Below the pieces are notes generated by a model that searched no databases, was not told the DNA's origin, and saw only the letters and a program-made list of their open reading frames with translations. DNA of 64,000 nucleotides, from NCBI RefSeq assembly GCF_029690065.1, contig NZ_CP121463.1, positions 3,224,001 to 3,288,000 of the forward strand. Reading direction: 5' to 3'. Every line of letters starts with the position of its first letter. The first letter of the stretch is position 1. The DNA is from Arthrobacter sp. Y-9. Its GTDB lineage: Bacteria; Actinomycetota; Actinomycetes; Actinomycetales; Micrococcaceae. This document shows, piece by piece, positions 24,065 through 31,360 of the stretch. The position numbers and the translations under genes are program-made.

Positions 24065-24615
24065 CAGCCTTCTCCCTTCCTGAGGACCTGCACCTGGACC
24101 TGCGGCACACGCCGCAGCGGCAGGCTGTCGAGCACGGTCTCCGCGCGGCGCCGGACGTCGTCGCGGATGGGCGCGGTGGTCCGGACCGGAGTGCGCACGA
24201 CGACGCGCACGCTCTTCTCACCGGACGTCACCGAGGCGGAGGAGACTCCGTCCGCGCGCTCGGCGGCGGCGCGCACGAGGGCGGAGAGCCCCGCGGCGGC
24301 CAGCACTTCCTCACGGCCGGCGCCGGCGTCGTCGCCCTGGAGCAGCAGGGTGGCCCTGCCGCCCGGGAGGACCGCCGCCAGCAGGAACACGAGCGCGAGC
24401 ACGGCCAGAACAGCGCCGATGCCCACCCAGACCGGGTCCTGCCAGCCCGCCGCGGCGAGCTGAGAGAGCCAGCCGTTGACCGGGTCAGGCCAGGAGCCGC
24501 TGGACAGCCGCGCCGCCCCGGCCCACAGGCTGAGACAGCCGACGGCCAGCGCGAGCAGCGCGGCGAGCAGGATCGCCACTGTGCGCGCCGGGCGCACATG
24601 CCAGAAACGCTTCAC
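24064..24615 (-). CDS. DUF6286-type Asp23-cluster membrane protein
   Basis: 183 residues: two membrane helices (about 12-32 and 62-82) followed by a soluble domain with SALVRAAAERADGVSSASVT, VRVVVRTPVRT and LPLRRVPQVQVQVL. The soluble part resembles the C-terminal domain of the neighbouring AmaP-like protein, so the two are probably diverged paralogues. It overlaps the upstream Asp23 gene by 4 bp (ATGA). Confidence 0.72.
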   Translation of the reverse strand: MKRFWHVRPARTVAILLAALLALAVGCLSLWAGAARLSSGSWPDPVNGWLSQLAAAGWQDPVWVGIGAVLAVLALVFLLAAVLPGGRATLLLQGDDAGAGREEVLAAAGLSALVRAAAERADGVSSASVTSGEKSVRVVVRTPVRTTAPIRDDVRRRAETVLDSLPLRRVPQVQVQVLRKGEG

Positions 24616-25004
24616 AGGAGCCTCCTTCGCTCGTTCGTGTCCTCTGCGTTCAACCAGGACACCGTGATGTCCACCTGGGTCCGGGTGACGCCCGCGTCAC
24701 GCCGGAGCCTGTCGTCGACCCGCTGCCGGACGGCATCACAGGTCTTTTCGACTGGGCTCGGATAGCGCAGGCCCAGGTCCAGCCGCACCACCGCGGTGCT
24801 GCCGAGGATCTCGACCTCGGCGCGTGGCCTGCGGTCGAAGTCCCGTCGCTGCGCCACGCCCAGGACTCCGCCTGCAGGCGCGCCGACCCCGTCGACTTCC
24901 CGGGCCGCCTGCGCCGCGATCTTGGCCAGCACGGCGGCCGGGATGTGCGTGTTGCCCCGGCCGTCCGGCCGGGAGTCCGCTGTCGCGATCTCATGAGTGG
25001 TCAT
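24612..25004 (-). CDS. Asp23/Gls24-family protein
   Basis: 130 residues. HIPAAVLAKIAAQAAREVDGV followed by AEVEILGSTAVVRLDLGLRYP and VTRTQVDITVSWL is the compact Asp23 pattern: an N-terminal helix, a strand pair and a helix ending in a VDITV strand. Asp23 proteins form membrane-associated assemblies that respond to cell-envelope or alkaline stress. It is the second Asp23 paralogue of the cluster and starts 4 bp after the DUF2273 gene. Confidence 0.85.
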   Translation of the reverse strand: MTTHEIATADSRPDGRGNTHIPAAVLAKIAAQAAREVDGVGAPAGGVLGVAQRRDFDRRPRAEVEILGSTAVVRLDLGLRYPSPVEKTCDAVRQRVDDRLRRDAGVTRTQVDITVSWLNAEDTNERRRLL

Positions 25005-25008
25005 GAGC

Positions 25009-25185
25009 TCACCTGCGGCGTTGCTTGAGGAACCCGCTCACATCGGTGCGGTTCTGCAGCACCCATCCGACGGCGCCGCCCACCAGGGTGAAAAAGGCGA
25101 CGACGATCAGCTGGGTGAACGAGCCGAACGCGATGATCAGGCCGATCACGATGCCGGCGGCCAGGCCCCAACGTGTTGCATTCAT
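25009..25185 (-). CDS. DUF2273-like small membrane protein
   Basis: 58 residues with two membrane helices (RWGLAAGIVIGLIIAFGSF and QLIVVAFFTLVGGAVGWVL) and a basic tail (LKQRRR). Size and layout match DUF2273 proteins, which are found between Asp23 genes in firmicutes and actinobacteria. The ATG at 25185 has AAGGAGC upstream; an upstream in-frame start at 25230 has none. Confidence 0.78.
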   Translation of the reverse strand: MNATRWGLAAGIVIGLIIAFGSFTQLIVVAFFTLVGGAVGWVLQNRTDVSGFLKQRRR

Positions 25186-25270
25186 GTCTGCTCCTTGTAT
25201 GGCAGCTTGCTCTGGCGGCTTACGGGCCACCGGGCGGGGCGGCCGGGATGGCCGCCCCTGCCCGTGGTGG

Positions 25271-25789
25271 TCACTTCAGATCGTCACGCCCGGAGTCGGA
25301 CGAGGTGTCGTCGTCGTCCTCGGGCAGGTGCACGTCGGAGACGTCCACGTTGACCTCGATGACCTCGAGGCCCGTGGCGCGCTCCACGGCGGAGATGATG
25401 TTCGCGCGGATGTCCTGGGAGACCTCCACGATGGAGAAGCCGTACTCGACGACGATGGTCACGTCGATGGCGGCCTGCTGCTCGCCCTTCTCCACGTTCA
25501 CGCCGCCGGCGGTGTTGGCCGACGCGCCCGGGATGCGCTCCGCGATGGAGTTGAACGTCCGGCGGGCCGCATTGCCCATGGCGTAGACGCCGGGGACCTC
25601 GCGCGCTGCGATCGAGGCGATCTTCTGGACCACGCGATCTTCGATGGTGGTCTTGCCGTGGTCGGTGTGCAGCGGGCCCGTGAGGCGGGTCTCCTGCTGC
25701 TGCTCGTGCTGCTGCGCTGCTTCGCGCTTCGCCTGGCGTTCCGCTTCCTCACCGGTGGGCTTCACGACGGGGCTGACATTCTGCGACAT
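25271..25789 (-). CDS. Asp23/Gls24-family envelope stress protein
   Basis: 172 residues. A Gln/Glu-rich N-terminal tail (about 1-55) precedes the Asp23 domain: IEDRVVQKIASIAAREVPGV, IDVTIVVEYGFSIVEVSQDI and VIEVNVDVSDVHL. A very acidic C-terminus (EDDDDTSSDSGRDD) ends the protein. It leads the cluster. ATG at 25789 with AAGGAG at good spacing. A CRP-like site and a divergent sigma-factor gene lie upstream, which suggests that cluster expression is tied to that sigma factor. Confidence 0.9.
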   Translation of the reverse strand: MSQNVSPVVKPTGEEAERQAKREAAQQHEQQQETRLTGPLHTDHGKTTIEDRVVQKIASIAAREVPGVYAMGNAARRTFNSIAERIPGASANTAGGVNVEKGEQQAAIDVTIVVEYGFSIVEVSQDIRANIISAVERATGLEVIEVNVDVSDVHLPEDDDDTSSDSGRDDLK

Positions 25790-25877
25790 GGTCACTCCTT
25801 GCTTCTCAGTCTTGCTGTCGAAAACGCTGGACACAGAAGAAGACGGAGCGGACACCGGAATCCTCACGCGGTCTTTC

Positions 25878-25893
25878 CGTGATCTGCATCACA
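25878..25893. promoter_or_regulatory. CRP/GlxR-like site
   Basis: CGTGATCTGCATCACA differs at one outer base from the TGTGA-N6-TCACA consensus of CRP-family regulators. It lies 89 bp upstream of the asp23 start and 62 bp upstream of the divergent sigma gene, so it could serve either. Confidence 0.5.
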
Positions 25894-25942
25894 TAGCATG
25901 AGGGGTTCTGGGACCCCGCTCCCGCTTACTCCCATCCTGCCT

Positions 25943-25948
25943 TAGGCT
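25943..25948 (+). promoter_or_regulatory. Candidate leaderless promoter -10 (TAGGCT)
   Basis: TAGGCT ends 6 nt before the sigma-factor ATG at 25955, so the transcript would begin at the start codon. No ribosome binding site is visible. Confidence 0.55.
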
Positions 25949-25954
25949 GGCCAC

Positions 25955-26521
25955 ATGTCACAGGGGGTTCCCGACTCACTCGTTCCCTGGGTGGGCCGCG
26001 CCCAGGAGGGTGATCCGACCGCCTTCGAACACCTCGTCACGCGCCTGAACGGCCCCTTGCGGAGCTTCGCCCGCGGCGTGCTCGGGCACTGGGCGGAAGC
26101 CGAGGACGCCGTCCAGGAGGCCTGGCTGCGCATCTGGCGGCGGCTCCCCCATCTGAAGGACCGTGCCGCCTTCACCGGCTGGGCGTACTCGATCACCCGC
26201 AACGTCTGCCTGGACAGGATCCGTTCGCGGGATAGGCTCAAAGCCGACTCGCTCGACGCTCAGATCCTGGAGCTCGCGGCCCCCGAGGACGCGCAGCCCG
26301 AAGAGCAGACCGAGCGCAGACTGGAACTGGAGCGGGCGTGGAGCCGGGTGGCCGCGCTGCCGCTCGCGCAGCGCGAGGCGTTCCTGCTGGTGGCCGTGCA
26401 CGGACTGAGCTACCGGGACGCCGCACTCGCCATGGGGACTACCGAGACCACCCTGCGCGGACGCCTGGCACGGGCCCGCGCGGCCTTGACCACCGATCCT
26501 GGAGAGGAGGCGACGCCATGA
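25955..26521 (+). CDS. ECF-type RNA polymerase sigma factor
   Basis: 188 residues: region 2 (FARGVLGHWAEAEDAVQEAW, LRIWRRLPHLKDRAAFTGWA, NVCLDRIRSR) and region 4 (ALPLAQREAFLLVAVHGLSY, LAMGTTETTLRGRLARARAAL). It directs RNA polymerase to a dedicated promoter set in stress. It is coupled by an ATGA overlap to a zinc-finger anti-sigma-like gene, and lies head-to-head with the Asp23 cluster. The start at 25955 fits a leaderless mRNA. Target promoters cannot be proven here. Confidence 0.93.
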   Translation: MSQGVPDSLVPWVGRAQEGDPTAFEHLVTRLNGPLRSFARGVLGHWAEAEDAVQEAWLRIWRRLPHLKDRAAFTGWAYSITRNVCLDRIRSRDRLKADSLDAQILELAAPEDAQPEEQTERRLELERAWSRVAALPLAQREAFLLVAVHGLSYRDAALAMGTTETTLRGRLARARAALTTDPGEEATP

Positions 26522-27090
26522 GCACCCTGCCCTGCGGCAGGACACGCGATGACGTCCTGCAGAATCTCGACGGGCCACCCGACGCCCACGAAATCCAGTG
26601 CCCCTGGTGCCACGCCGAGCGTGCCCGCCTGAAGGACCTGGACTCCGGCCTGGCCACGCTCCTCCGCACCGAGGAAGAGAGCCAGGGGAACGACGACGGC
26701 GCGATCGCCGCCGTGATGCGCGCGGTCCGCGAGAACCTCCGCCCTCTGCGCAGCACCAGCGCGATCGCCGCCGATGGTGGCGGACCGGTCAAGGTGACGT
26801 CGCTGGACCTCGCCGACGCCGTGCGGAACGTGTTCGGCGGAATCGCCCGCATCCAGGTGAACTACGTGGACGTCCGGCCCGAGGACAGCGACTCCCCGCA
26901 CCGGCGCTGGCGCGCGGAATGCGCCGTGAGCGTCGCCCCGGACAGTGACCTCACCGAGGTCGAGTCCACCGTGGTGACGAAGGTGTCCGAGGGCGTGCGC
27001 GCCGTCGTGGTCGCCGAGCACCTCGTGGTGGATGTGACCCTGGAGGACGTGCACGGCGAAACCCTCCGGCACGCGGTGCGGGACTCGTGA
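26518..27090 (+). CDS. Zinc-finger anti-sigma-like protein with Asp23-like C-terminal domain
   Basis: 190 residues. The N-terminus has the anti-sigma zinc-finger signature H-x3-C-x2-C (H24, C28, C31 in HEIQCPWC) with an earlier Cys6 as possible fourth ligand, followed by a helix (ERARLKDLDSGLATLL). No membrane helix is present. The region from about residue 85 (VKVTSLDLADAVRNVFGG) to the end (VVAEHLVVDVTLEDV) has the alpha-beta pattern of the Asp23 proteins encoded next door. I infer a soluble anti-sigma factor that senses state through an Asp23-like domain. The Asp23 assignment is by pattern and needs a profile or structure check. ATGA overlap upstream, GTGA overlap downstream. Confidence 0.72.
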   Translation: MSTLPCGRTRDDVLQNLDGPPDAHEIQCPWCHAERARLKDLDSGLATLLRTEEESQGNDDGAIAAVMRAVRENLRPLRSTSAIAADGGGPVKVTSLDLADAVRNVFGGIARIQVNYVDVRPEDSDSPHRRWRAECAVSVAPDSDLTEVESTVVTKVSEGVRAVVVAEHLVVDVTLEDVHGETLRHAVRDS

Positions 27091-27911
27091 TGACGGTGGA
27101 GACCTTCACCGGTGCGGAGGTGCTGCACCGCCCCGTCGGCATCTTCGACGCGGGAATCGGCAGCTACGACCTGGTGCGCCGCATCCGCGCCGCGTATCCC
27201 CGGCAGGACGTGCTGTATCTCGCCGACCGCGCGAGTTTCCCGTATGGGGCCAAGAGCGAAGAGGCCCTGCTGGCCAGCGTCGGCAGGGCGGCCCAGGCGC
27301 TCGAATCCCTGGGCGCGGCCTCGATCATTCTCGCCTCCAACGCGCCGAGCGTGACGGTCCTCGAACCACTGCGCGCCCAGGTCAGCGTGCCGGTGCTCGG
27401 TGTGGTGCCTCCCGTGCGCTCGGCGCTGGCCTCGCTCCCCGGCGAAAGCACCCTCATGGTCGCCGGCGCGAGCGTCCTGATCCAGAGTGACGCGCTCGCG
27501 CAGCTCATCGAGAACGCCGTGGGCCTGGAGGCACACCGCGTGCACGCCGTGGCCGCCGACGACCTCATCGGGCTGGTCGAGTCAGGGGCTTTCCTCGACT
27601 TCGCGAACGTCGAGCAGCCGATCGCCGCCTTCATCGCGGCGCTGCGCGCACAGCACGGGCGGCTGGGTGGGCTGTCCCTCTCCAGCACGCACTTGCCGTG
27701 GCTGGCTCCCGCGATCGCGCGGGTGGCGCCAAGCCTGCCCCTCTTTGATCCTGCGGATCAGGTCGTGGCCGACTTCGCTCCACTGGCCACGCCCGGATCC
27801 GGGCGGCTCGTCTGCATCGCCACGGCCTCCGAGGAGCACCCCCTCGACGAGTTCCAGTCGATGCTGACGAGACTGCGCCTCGACATCACTCCAGCGCTCA
27901 TCGAGCTCTGA
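27087..27911 (+). CDS. Glutamate-racemase (MurI)-family homologue lacking both catalytic cysteines
   Basis: 274 residues (GTG at 27087). The fold markers of MurI are present: PVGIFDAGIGSYDLVRRI, FPYGAKSEE, PVLGVVPPV and THLPWL. MurI uses two cysteines as acid/base residues, in ACNTA and GCTHYP motifs. Here both are serine: S84 in LASNAPS and S200 in LSSTHLP. The active-site Ser after the first Asp is also Ala (FDAG). A standard racemase mechanism is therefore unlikely. The gene begins inside the stop codon of the anti-sigma-like gene, so it may be a regulatory or binding member of the same stress system. A different chemistry is possible. An essential murI would be elsewhere. Confidence 0.85.
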   Translation: MMTVETFTGAEVLHRPVGIFDAGIGSYDLVRRIRAAYPRQDVLYLADRASFPYGAKSEEALLASVGRAAQALESLGAASIILASNAPSVTVLEPLRAQVSVPVLGVVPPVRSALASLPGESTLMVAGASVLIQSDALAQLIENAVGLEAHRVHAVAADDLIGLVESGAFLDFANVEQPIAAFIAALRAQHGRLGGLSLSSTHLPWLAPAIARVAPSLPLFDPADQVVADFAPLATPGSGRLVCIATASEEHPLDEFQSMLTRLRLDITPALIEL

Positions 27912-27984
27912 CGAGGAGGAACGCCTCCTCGCCGGTGTGACCGGGCGATCGTGACCACTCGATCCGGTGCGGCAGAATGAAGCC

Positions 27985-29085
27985 ATGCACAGCATCCCGG
28001 ACGAGATCGAGACCCCTGCCATCCTGATCGAGCGGGACATTCTGCACCGCAACATCGAGCGCATGGCCTCGCGGGTGCGGGAACGGGGTCTGGCGCTCCG
28101 GCCTCATGTGAAGACGCACAAGATCCCCCAGATCGCGGCGCTTCAGCTCGAGGCGGGAGCGGTGGGCCTGACGGTCGCGACGATCGGCGAGGCGGAGGTC
28201 TTCGCCGACCACGGAGCCACCGACCTGTTCATCGCCTACCCCCTGTGGCTCAGCGCGGCGAAGGCGGAGCGTCTCACGGCTCTCTCGAAGCGGGCACGGA
28301 TCGCCTTCGGCACGGATTCCGTCGAGGCCATCCGGGAGGCCGGCCGGCTGTTCGGTCCGGCATCCGCGGACTTCGGCGTGCTGGTCGAGATCGACAGCGG
28401 GCATCACCGCAGCGGCGTGCGGCCCGAGGACGCGGCCGCGATCGCCGACGCCGCCCGCGACGCCGGCTTCCGCGTCGCCGGCGTCTTCACGTTCCCGGGT
28501 CACAGCTACGCCCCGGGCATGCCCCGTACCGCGGTGGACCAGGAGGGAGCGGCCCTGGACCAGGCCGCCGTCGCGCTCCGGGAGGCCGGGCACGACGTCG
28601 AGGTCCTCAGCGGAGGCTCGACGCCGACGGCGCTGCTCACCGGCGACTCGGTCGCCACGGAGCTGCGGCCGGGTGTCTACGTGTTCGGGGACGCTCAGCA
28701 GCTCGAGCTCGGGCGGTGCGCCCCGGAGGACGTGTCCCTCAGCGTGGCAGCGACCGTGGTCAGCCGCCACGAAGGGTCCGAGGACATGCCGCGCCGGATC
28801 GTGCTCGACGCCGGCAGCAAGATGCTCGGCGGCGACCGCCCCGCCTGGGCGAGCGGCTTCGCCCGGGTCCAGGAGGAGCCCGACGCTCGGGTCAGCGCCC
28901 TGTCCGAGCATCACGCGACGGTCCTGTGGCCCGAGGACGCACCGCTGCCCGCGCTGGGCAGCAGGCTGCGCCTCATCCCCAATCACGTCTGCGTCGCGGT
29001 GAACCTGGTGGACGAGGTCACCGTGGTGTCCGACGGCGCCGTCGTGGAGCGCTGGGAGATCGCGGCACGAGGCCGCAACGCCTGA
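27985..29085 (+). CDS. D-threonine aldolase/D-serine dehydratase-type PLP enzyme
   Basis: 366 residues. IETPAILIERDILHRNIERM, then LRPHVKTHK with the PLP-binding Lys, VEIDSGHHRSGV, SGGSTPT and the metal-site segment IPNHVCVAVNL (His and Cys ligands). This is the fold-type III D-threonine aldolase/D-serine dehydratase family, needing PLP and a divalent metal. It would act on a D-hydroxy-amino acid. A CAGAAT hexamer 7 nt upstream of the ATG may be a leaderless -10; GTG-type or upstream ATG (27967) starts are less likely. Its place behind a MurI-like gene suggests D-amino acid metabolism, but it has its own 73-bp gap. Confidence 0.88.
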   Translation: MHSIPDEIETPAILIERDILHRNIERMASRVRERGLALRPHVKTHKIPQIAALQLEAGAVGLTVATIGEAEVFADHGATDLFIAYPLWLSAAKAERLTALSKRARIAFGTDSVEAIREAGRLFGPASADFGVLVEIDSGHHRSGVRPEDAAAIADAARDAGFRVAGVFTFPGHSYAPGMPRTAVDQEGAALDQAAVALREAGHDVEVLSGGSTPTALLTGDSVATELRPGVYVFGDAQQLELGRCAPEDVSLSVAATVVSRHEGSEDMPRRIVLDAGSKMLGGDRPAWASGFARVQEEPDARVSALSEHHATVLWPEDAPLPALGSRLRLIPNHVCVAVNLVDEVTVVSDGAVVERWEIAARGRNA

Positions 29086-29107
29086 GCGCCGGATGACCCG
29101 GGCCAGG

Positions 29108-29113
29108 TAGGGT
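29108..29113 (+). promoter_or_regulatory. Candidate leaderless promoter -10 (TAGGGT)
   Basis: TAGGGT ends 7 nt before the ATG at 29121; no ribosome binding site lies between. Confidence 0.5.
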
Positions 29114-29120
29114 GACCCGT

Positions 29121-30005
29121 ATGTCGGGGGATCAGGAACGTCTGGACTTTGAGAAGCGCCACGCGTCGGACGCGGTGGAGATCACCGTCCTCACCGGTCA
29201 GCACACCGGTGGGGCGGGGAAAGCCGGTGGCGCGGTTCTCTGGACGGCCTCAGCCGACGTGCTGGCCTACCGTGACGAAAACGGCTCGGATGTGGACGCA
29301 TCAGGGCGCTTGTCGTGGCTCGCGACCGACGAGCAGCGCGATACGTGGATTCACGACCTCAAGCCGCTGACCCAATACGTGGTCAGGGCGCGCCGCGCGA
29401 CCCCGGATCCTGCCGAGTACGCCAAGTACGGGCTGCCCGTCCCCGATCTCTCGCACCACTTCGCCCTCGACGAGGTGGTGGAACGGGACGTGCAGAACCG
29501 CTTCCTCCTCGAGCGGAGGGACCAGTGGGTCCAGCCCGTCACCATGTCCACCGACATCGGCGATTTCGAGCTCGATCGCGCCTTCGGATGGTTTTCGGGC
29601 CTGATCGCGCGAGACGACGGCGACATCTCAGTGACGCTCGCCGTCGACGAGCCCGCCATCCTGGGCGCCGAGACCTGCCGGGCGACATTCGGCCGCCTGC
29701 ACACGCTGGTCGCGGACCTGGCAGCCATCGACGCACGGTGGCGGGCGTTCGCCGCGAAGAAGCTCACCGACCTGGCCAACGATTGGCAGGACGATGCGCA
29801 GGACTACGAGCAGGAAGACGCCGCGCCCGAAGCTCCGATCACCGCCGACACCTTCGCTCAGCGCATCCGCCTCAGCGAGCTCTCCCTCGACACGGAGGGT
29901 TCGATGACCGCCTACTACGACGATGACGAGCTGTTCTGGGGCCACGCGATCCTCGTCGAGGTGGCAGCCGACGGCACCCCCGGCGACGCGACCATCGCCG
30001 GTTAA
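29121..30005 (+). CDS. DUF2262-like hypothetical protein
   Basis: 294 residues. The N-terminal part (about 10-130) includes GGAVLWTASADVLAYRDENG and a linker LKPLTQYVVRARRA. The central DIGDFELDRAFGWFSGLI and following ISVTLAVDEP matches the DUF2262 opening (DxxLDRxxxWF-G). A coiled/acidic stretch (DWQDDAQDYEQEDAA) precedes a last domain with LSLDTEGSMTAYYDDDELFWGH, typical of this group. No signal peptide. Function unknown; relatives are described as polymorphic-toxin immunity-like proteins, but no toxin gene is near, so that role is only a possibility. Confidence 0.65.
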   Translation: MSGDQERLDFEKRHASDAVEITVLTGQHTGGAGKAGGAVLWTASADVLAYRDENGSDVDASGRLSWLATDEQRDTWIHDLKPLTQYVVRARRATPDPAEYAKYGLPVPDLSHHFALDEVVERDVQNRFLLERRDQWVQPVTMSTDIGDFELDRAFGWFSGLIARDDGDISVTLAVDEPAILGAETCRATFGRLHTLVADLAAIDARWRAFAAKKLTDLANDWQDDAQDYEQEDAAPEAPITADTFAQRIRLSELSLDTEGSMTAYYDDDELFWGHAILVEVAADGTPGDATIAG

Positions 30006-30014
30006 GGTCTGCGG

Positions 30015-30692
30015 TCAGGCGTGGTCGGCCTCGTAGCGGACCTTCAGGGCGCCGCGCTTGACCTTCAGCTCGAGCACGCGGACGTCCTTCAGCTGGGACA
30101 GGTCCGAGACGTGCGTCCCGCCGCACGGTTCCGCGTTCACGCCCTCGATCGTCACGGTGCGGTGCCCGGACTCATCGGTCGCGGCGGTGACGGCGCCGCC
30201 GCGGGCGAGCACGGCGTCGAACGCCTCCTGCAACTCGGCGCGCACCGCGTCCCGCAGCTCCGGCGTCGCGAGCTCTGACTCCAGGCCCTCGGGATTGAAG
30301 TCGAGCCGCGCCTGACCCGGGTAGTGGCTGTGGCCGGCGCTCTGCCAGCCCCGCGCCTCGCCCAGGTGACCCAGGACGTGGCCTGCGGTGTGGAGCGCGG
30401 CGTGCCGCTTGCGCAGGGTCTCGTCGATCGCGCAGACCACCTCCGCGCCCTCATCCAGCGCGAGCCCGTCGCCGCTCAGCACCACGAGACCGTCCTCGGT
30501 GCGGGACGGGACCACGGGCACGCCGTTGACGGTGCCCTCATCGGACGGCTGGCCGCCGCCCTTCGGGTGGAAGATGTTCGGGCTCACGGCGACCCAGGCG
30601 CCGTCGTCGTCCTGGCCTGCGGCCACCACCTGGGCGGGGGATTCGAAAAGGTAGGTGTCCCGGTAATAGGCCTGGTCCTGCGAGATGCTCAT
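30015..30692 (-). CDS. alaX: Alanyl-tRNA editing protein, AlaX type
   Basis: 225 residues. FHPKGGGQPSDEG, HTAGHVLGHL (zinc/catalytic HxxxH) and PCGGTHVSDL (Cys and His ligands) are the signatures of the free-standing AlaRS editing domain that hydrolyses Ser- or Gly-tRNA(Ala). The zinc site residues are all present. The ATG at 30692 is preceded by TAGGGT 7 nt upstream, pointing to a leaderless start. It converges with the DUF2262 gene with a 9-bp gap and diverges from the ECF41 operon. Confidence 0.92.
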   Translation of the reverse strand: MSISQDQAYYRDTYLFESPAQVVAAGQDDDGAWVAVSPNIFHPKGGGQPSDEGTVNGVPVVPSRTEDGLVVLSGDGLALDEGAEVVCAIDETLRKRHAALHTAGHVLGHLGEARGWQSAGHSHYPGQARLDFNPEGLESELATPELRDAVRAELQEAFDAVLARGGAVTAATDESGHRTVTIEGVNAEPCGGTHVSDLSQLKDVRVLELKVKRGALKVRYEADHA

Positions 30693-30699
30693 GGTTTCC

Positions 30700-30705
30700 A
30701 CCCTA
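30700..30705 (-). promoter_or_regulatory. Candidate leaderless promoter -10 for alaX (TAGGGT)
   Basis: On the minus strand TAGGGT ends 7 nt before the alaX ATG (30692). Confidence 0.5.
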
Positions 30706-30707
30706 TC

Positions 30708-30734
30708 TGTCACAGATCGGCCCCGGGCGGTGTC
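30708..30734 (+). promoter_or_regulatory. ECF41-type promoter
   Basis: TGTCACA (30708-30714), the known ECF41 -35 element, is followed after 16 bp by TGTC (30731-30734), one base from the CGTC -10 consensus. It lies upstream of the carboxymuconolactone-decarboxylase gene and so the sigma factor would drive its own operon. Confidence 0.75.
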
Positions 30735-30773
30735 TTCATGACGTCAGGAACGGAACACCCCTCAGGAGGAGTC

Positions 30774-31355
30774 ATGACCACCCGCATCCCCGCCACCGAG
30801 ATCACCGGCCTCTACGGAGCGCTGGTCAAGAAGTTCAGCGCCAAGATGTTCGGTCGCGTCCCGGAATCCCTGGGCGTCATGTGGCACAGCCCGGGCGTCC
30901 TGAAGGCCTCGATGGGCTTCGGGCAGAAGCTGCAGAAGTGGAACCACTGCGACGAATCGCTGAAGTCCTACGCCCACATGGCCGTGGCGTCGTACATCGG
31001 CTGCAGCTGGTGCCTCGACTACAACTACTTCATGGCCTACAACCAGGGCCTCGACCTGGAGAAGGCGCGCCAGATCCCCTGCTGGCGGGACTCCGACGTC
31101 TTCACGCCCCTGGAGCGCGACGTCCTCGAGTACGCCGAGGCCACGACCAGCACCCCGGTCACCGTGACCGACGAGCTCTCGGCACGGCTGCTGAAGGCGC
31201 TCGGGGCGCCGGCGCTCGTGGAGCTGACCAGCGTCATCGGCTTCGCGAACCTCACGACCCGCGGCAACGTGGCGATGGGCATCGAGTCCGAAGGCTTCGC
31301 CGAGGCCTGCGAACTGAAACCCCTCGCGGCGCGCAGCGGCCACGGGGTAGCCTGA
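30774..31355 (+). CDS. Carboxymuconolactone decarboxylase/AhpD-family protein (ECF41 partner)
   Basis: 193 residues, all-helical. It contains the AhpD-like Cys pair in SYIGCSWCLDYNYF and LEYAEATTSTPVTV. The paired cysteines suggest a thiol-disulfide or peroxidase-like activity. Such COE proteins (carboxymuconolactone decarboxylase, oxidoreductase or epimerase) sit beside ECF41 sigma factors and are their usual target. AGGAGGA precedes the ATG at 30774. The sigma-factor gene begins 5 bp after its stop. Confidence 0.88.
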   Translation: MTTRIPATEITGLYGALVKKFSAKMFGRVPESLGVMWHSPGVLKASMGFGQKLQKWNHCDESLKSYAHMAVASYIGCSWCLDYNYFMAYNQGLDLEKARQIPCWRDSDVFTPLERDVLEYAEATTSTPVTVTDELSARLLKALGAPALVELTSVIGFANLTTRGNVAMGIESEGFAEACELKPLAARSGHGVA

Positions 31356-31360
31356 GCGCC

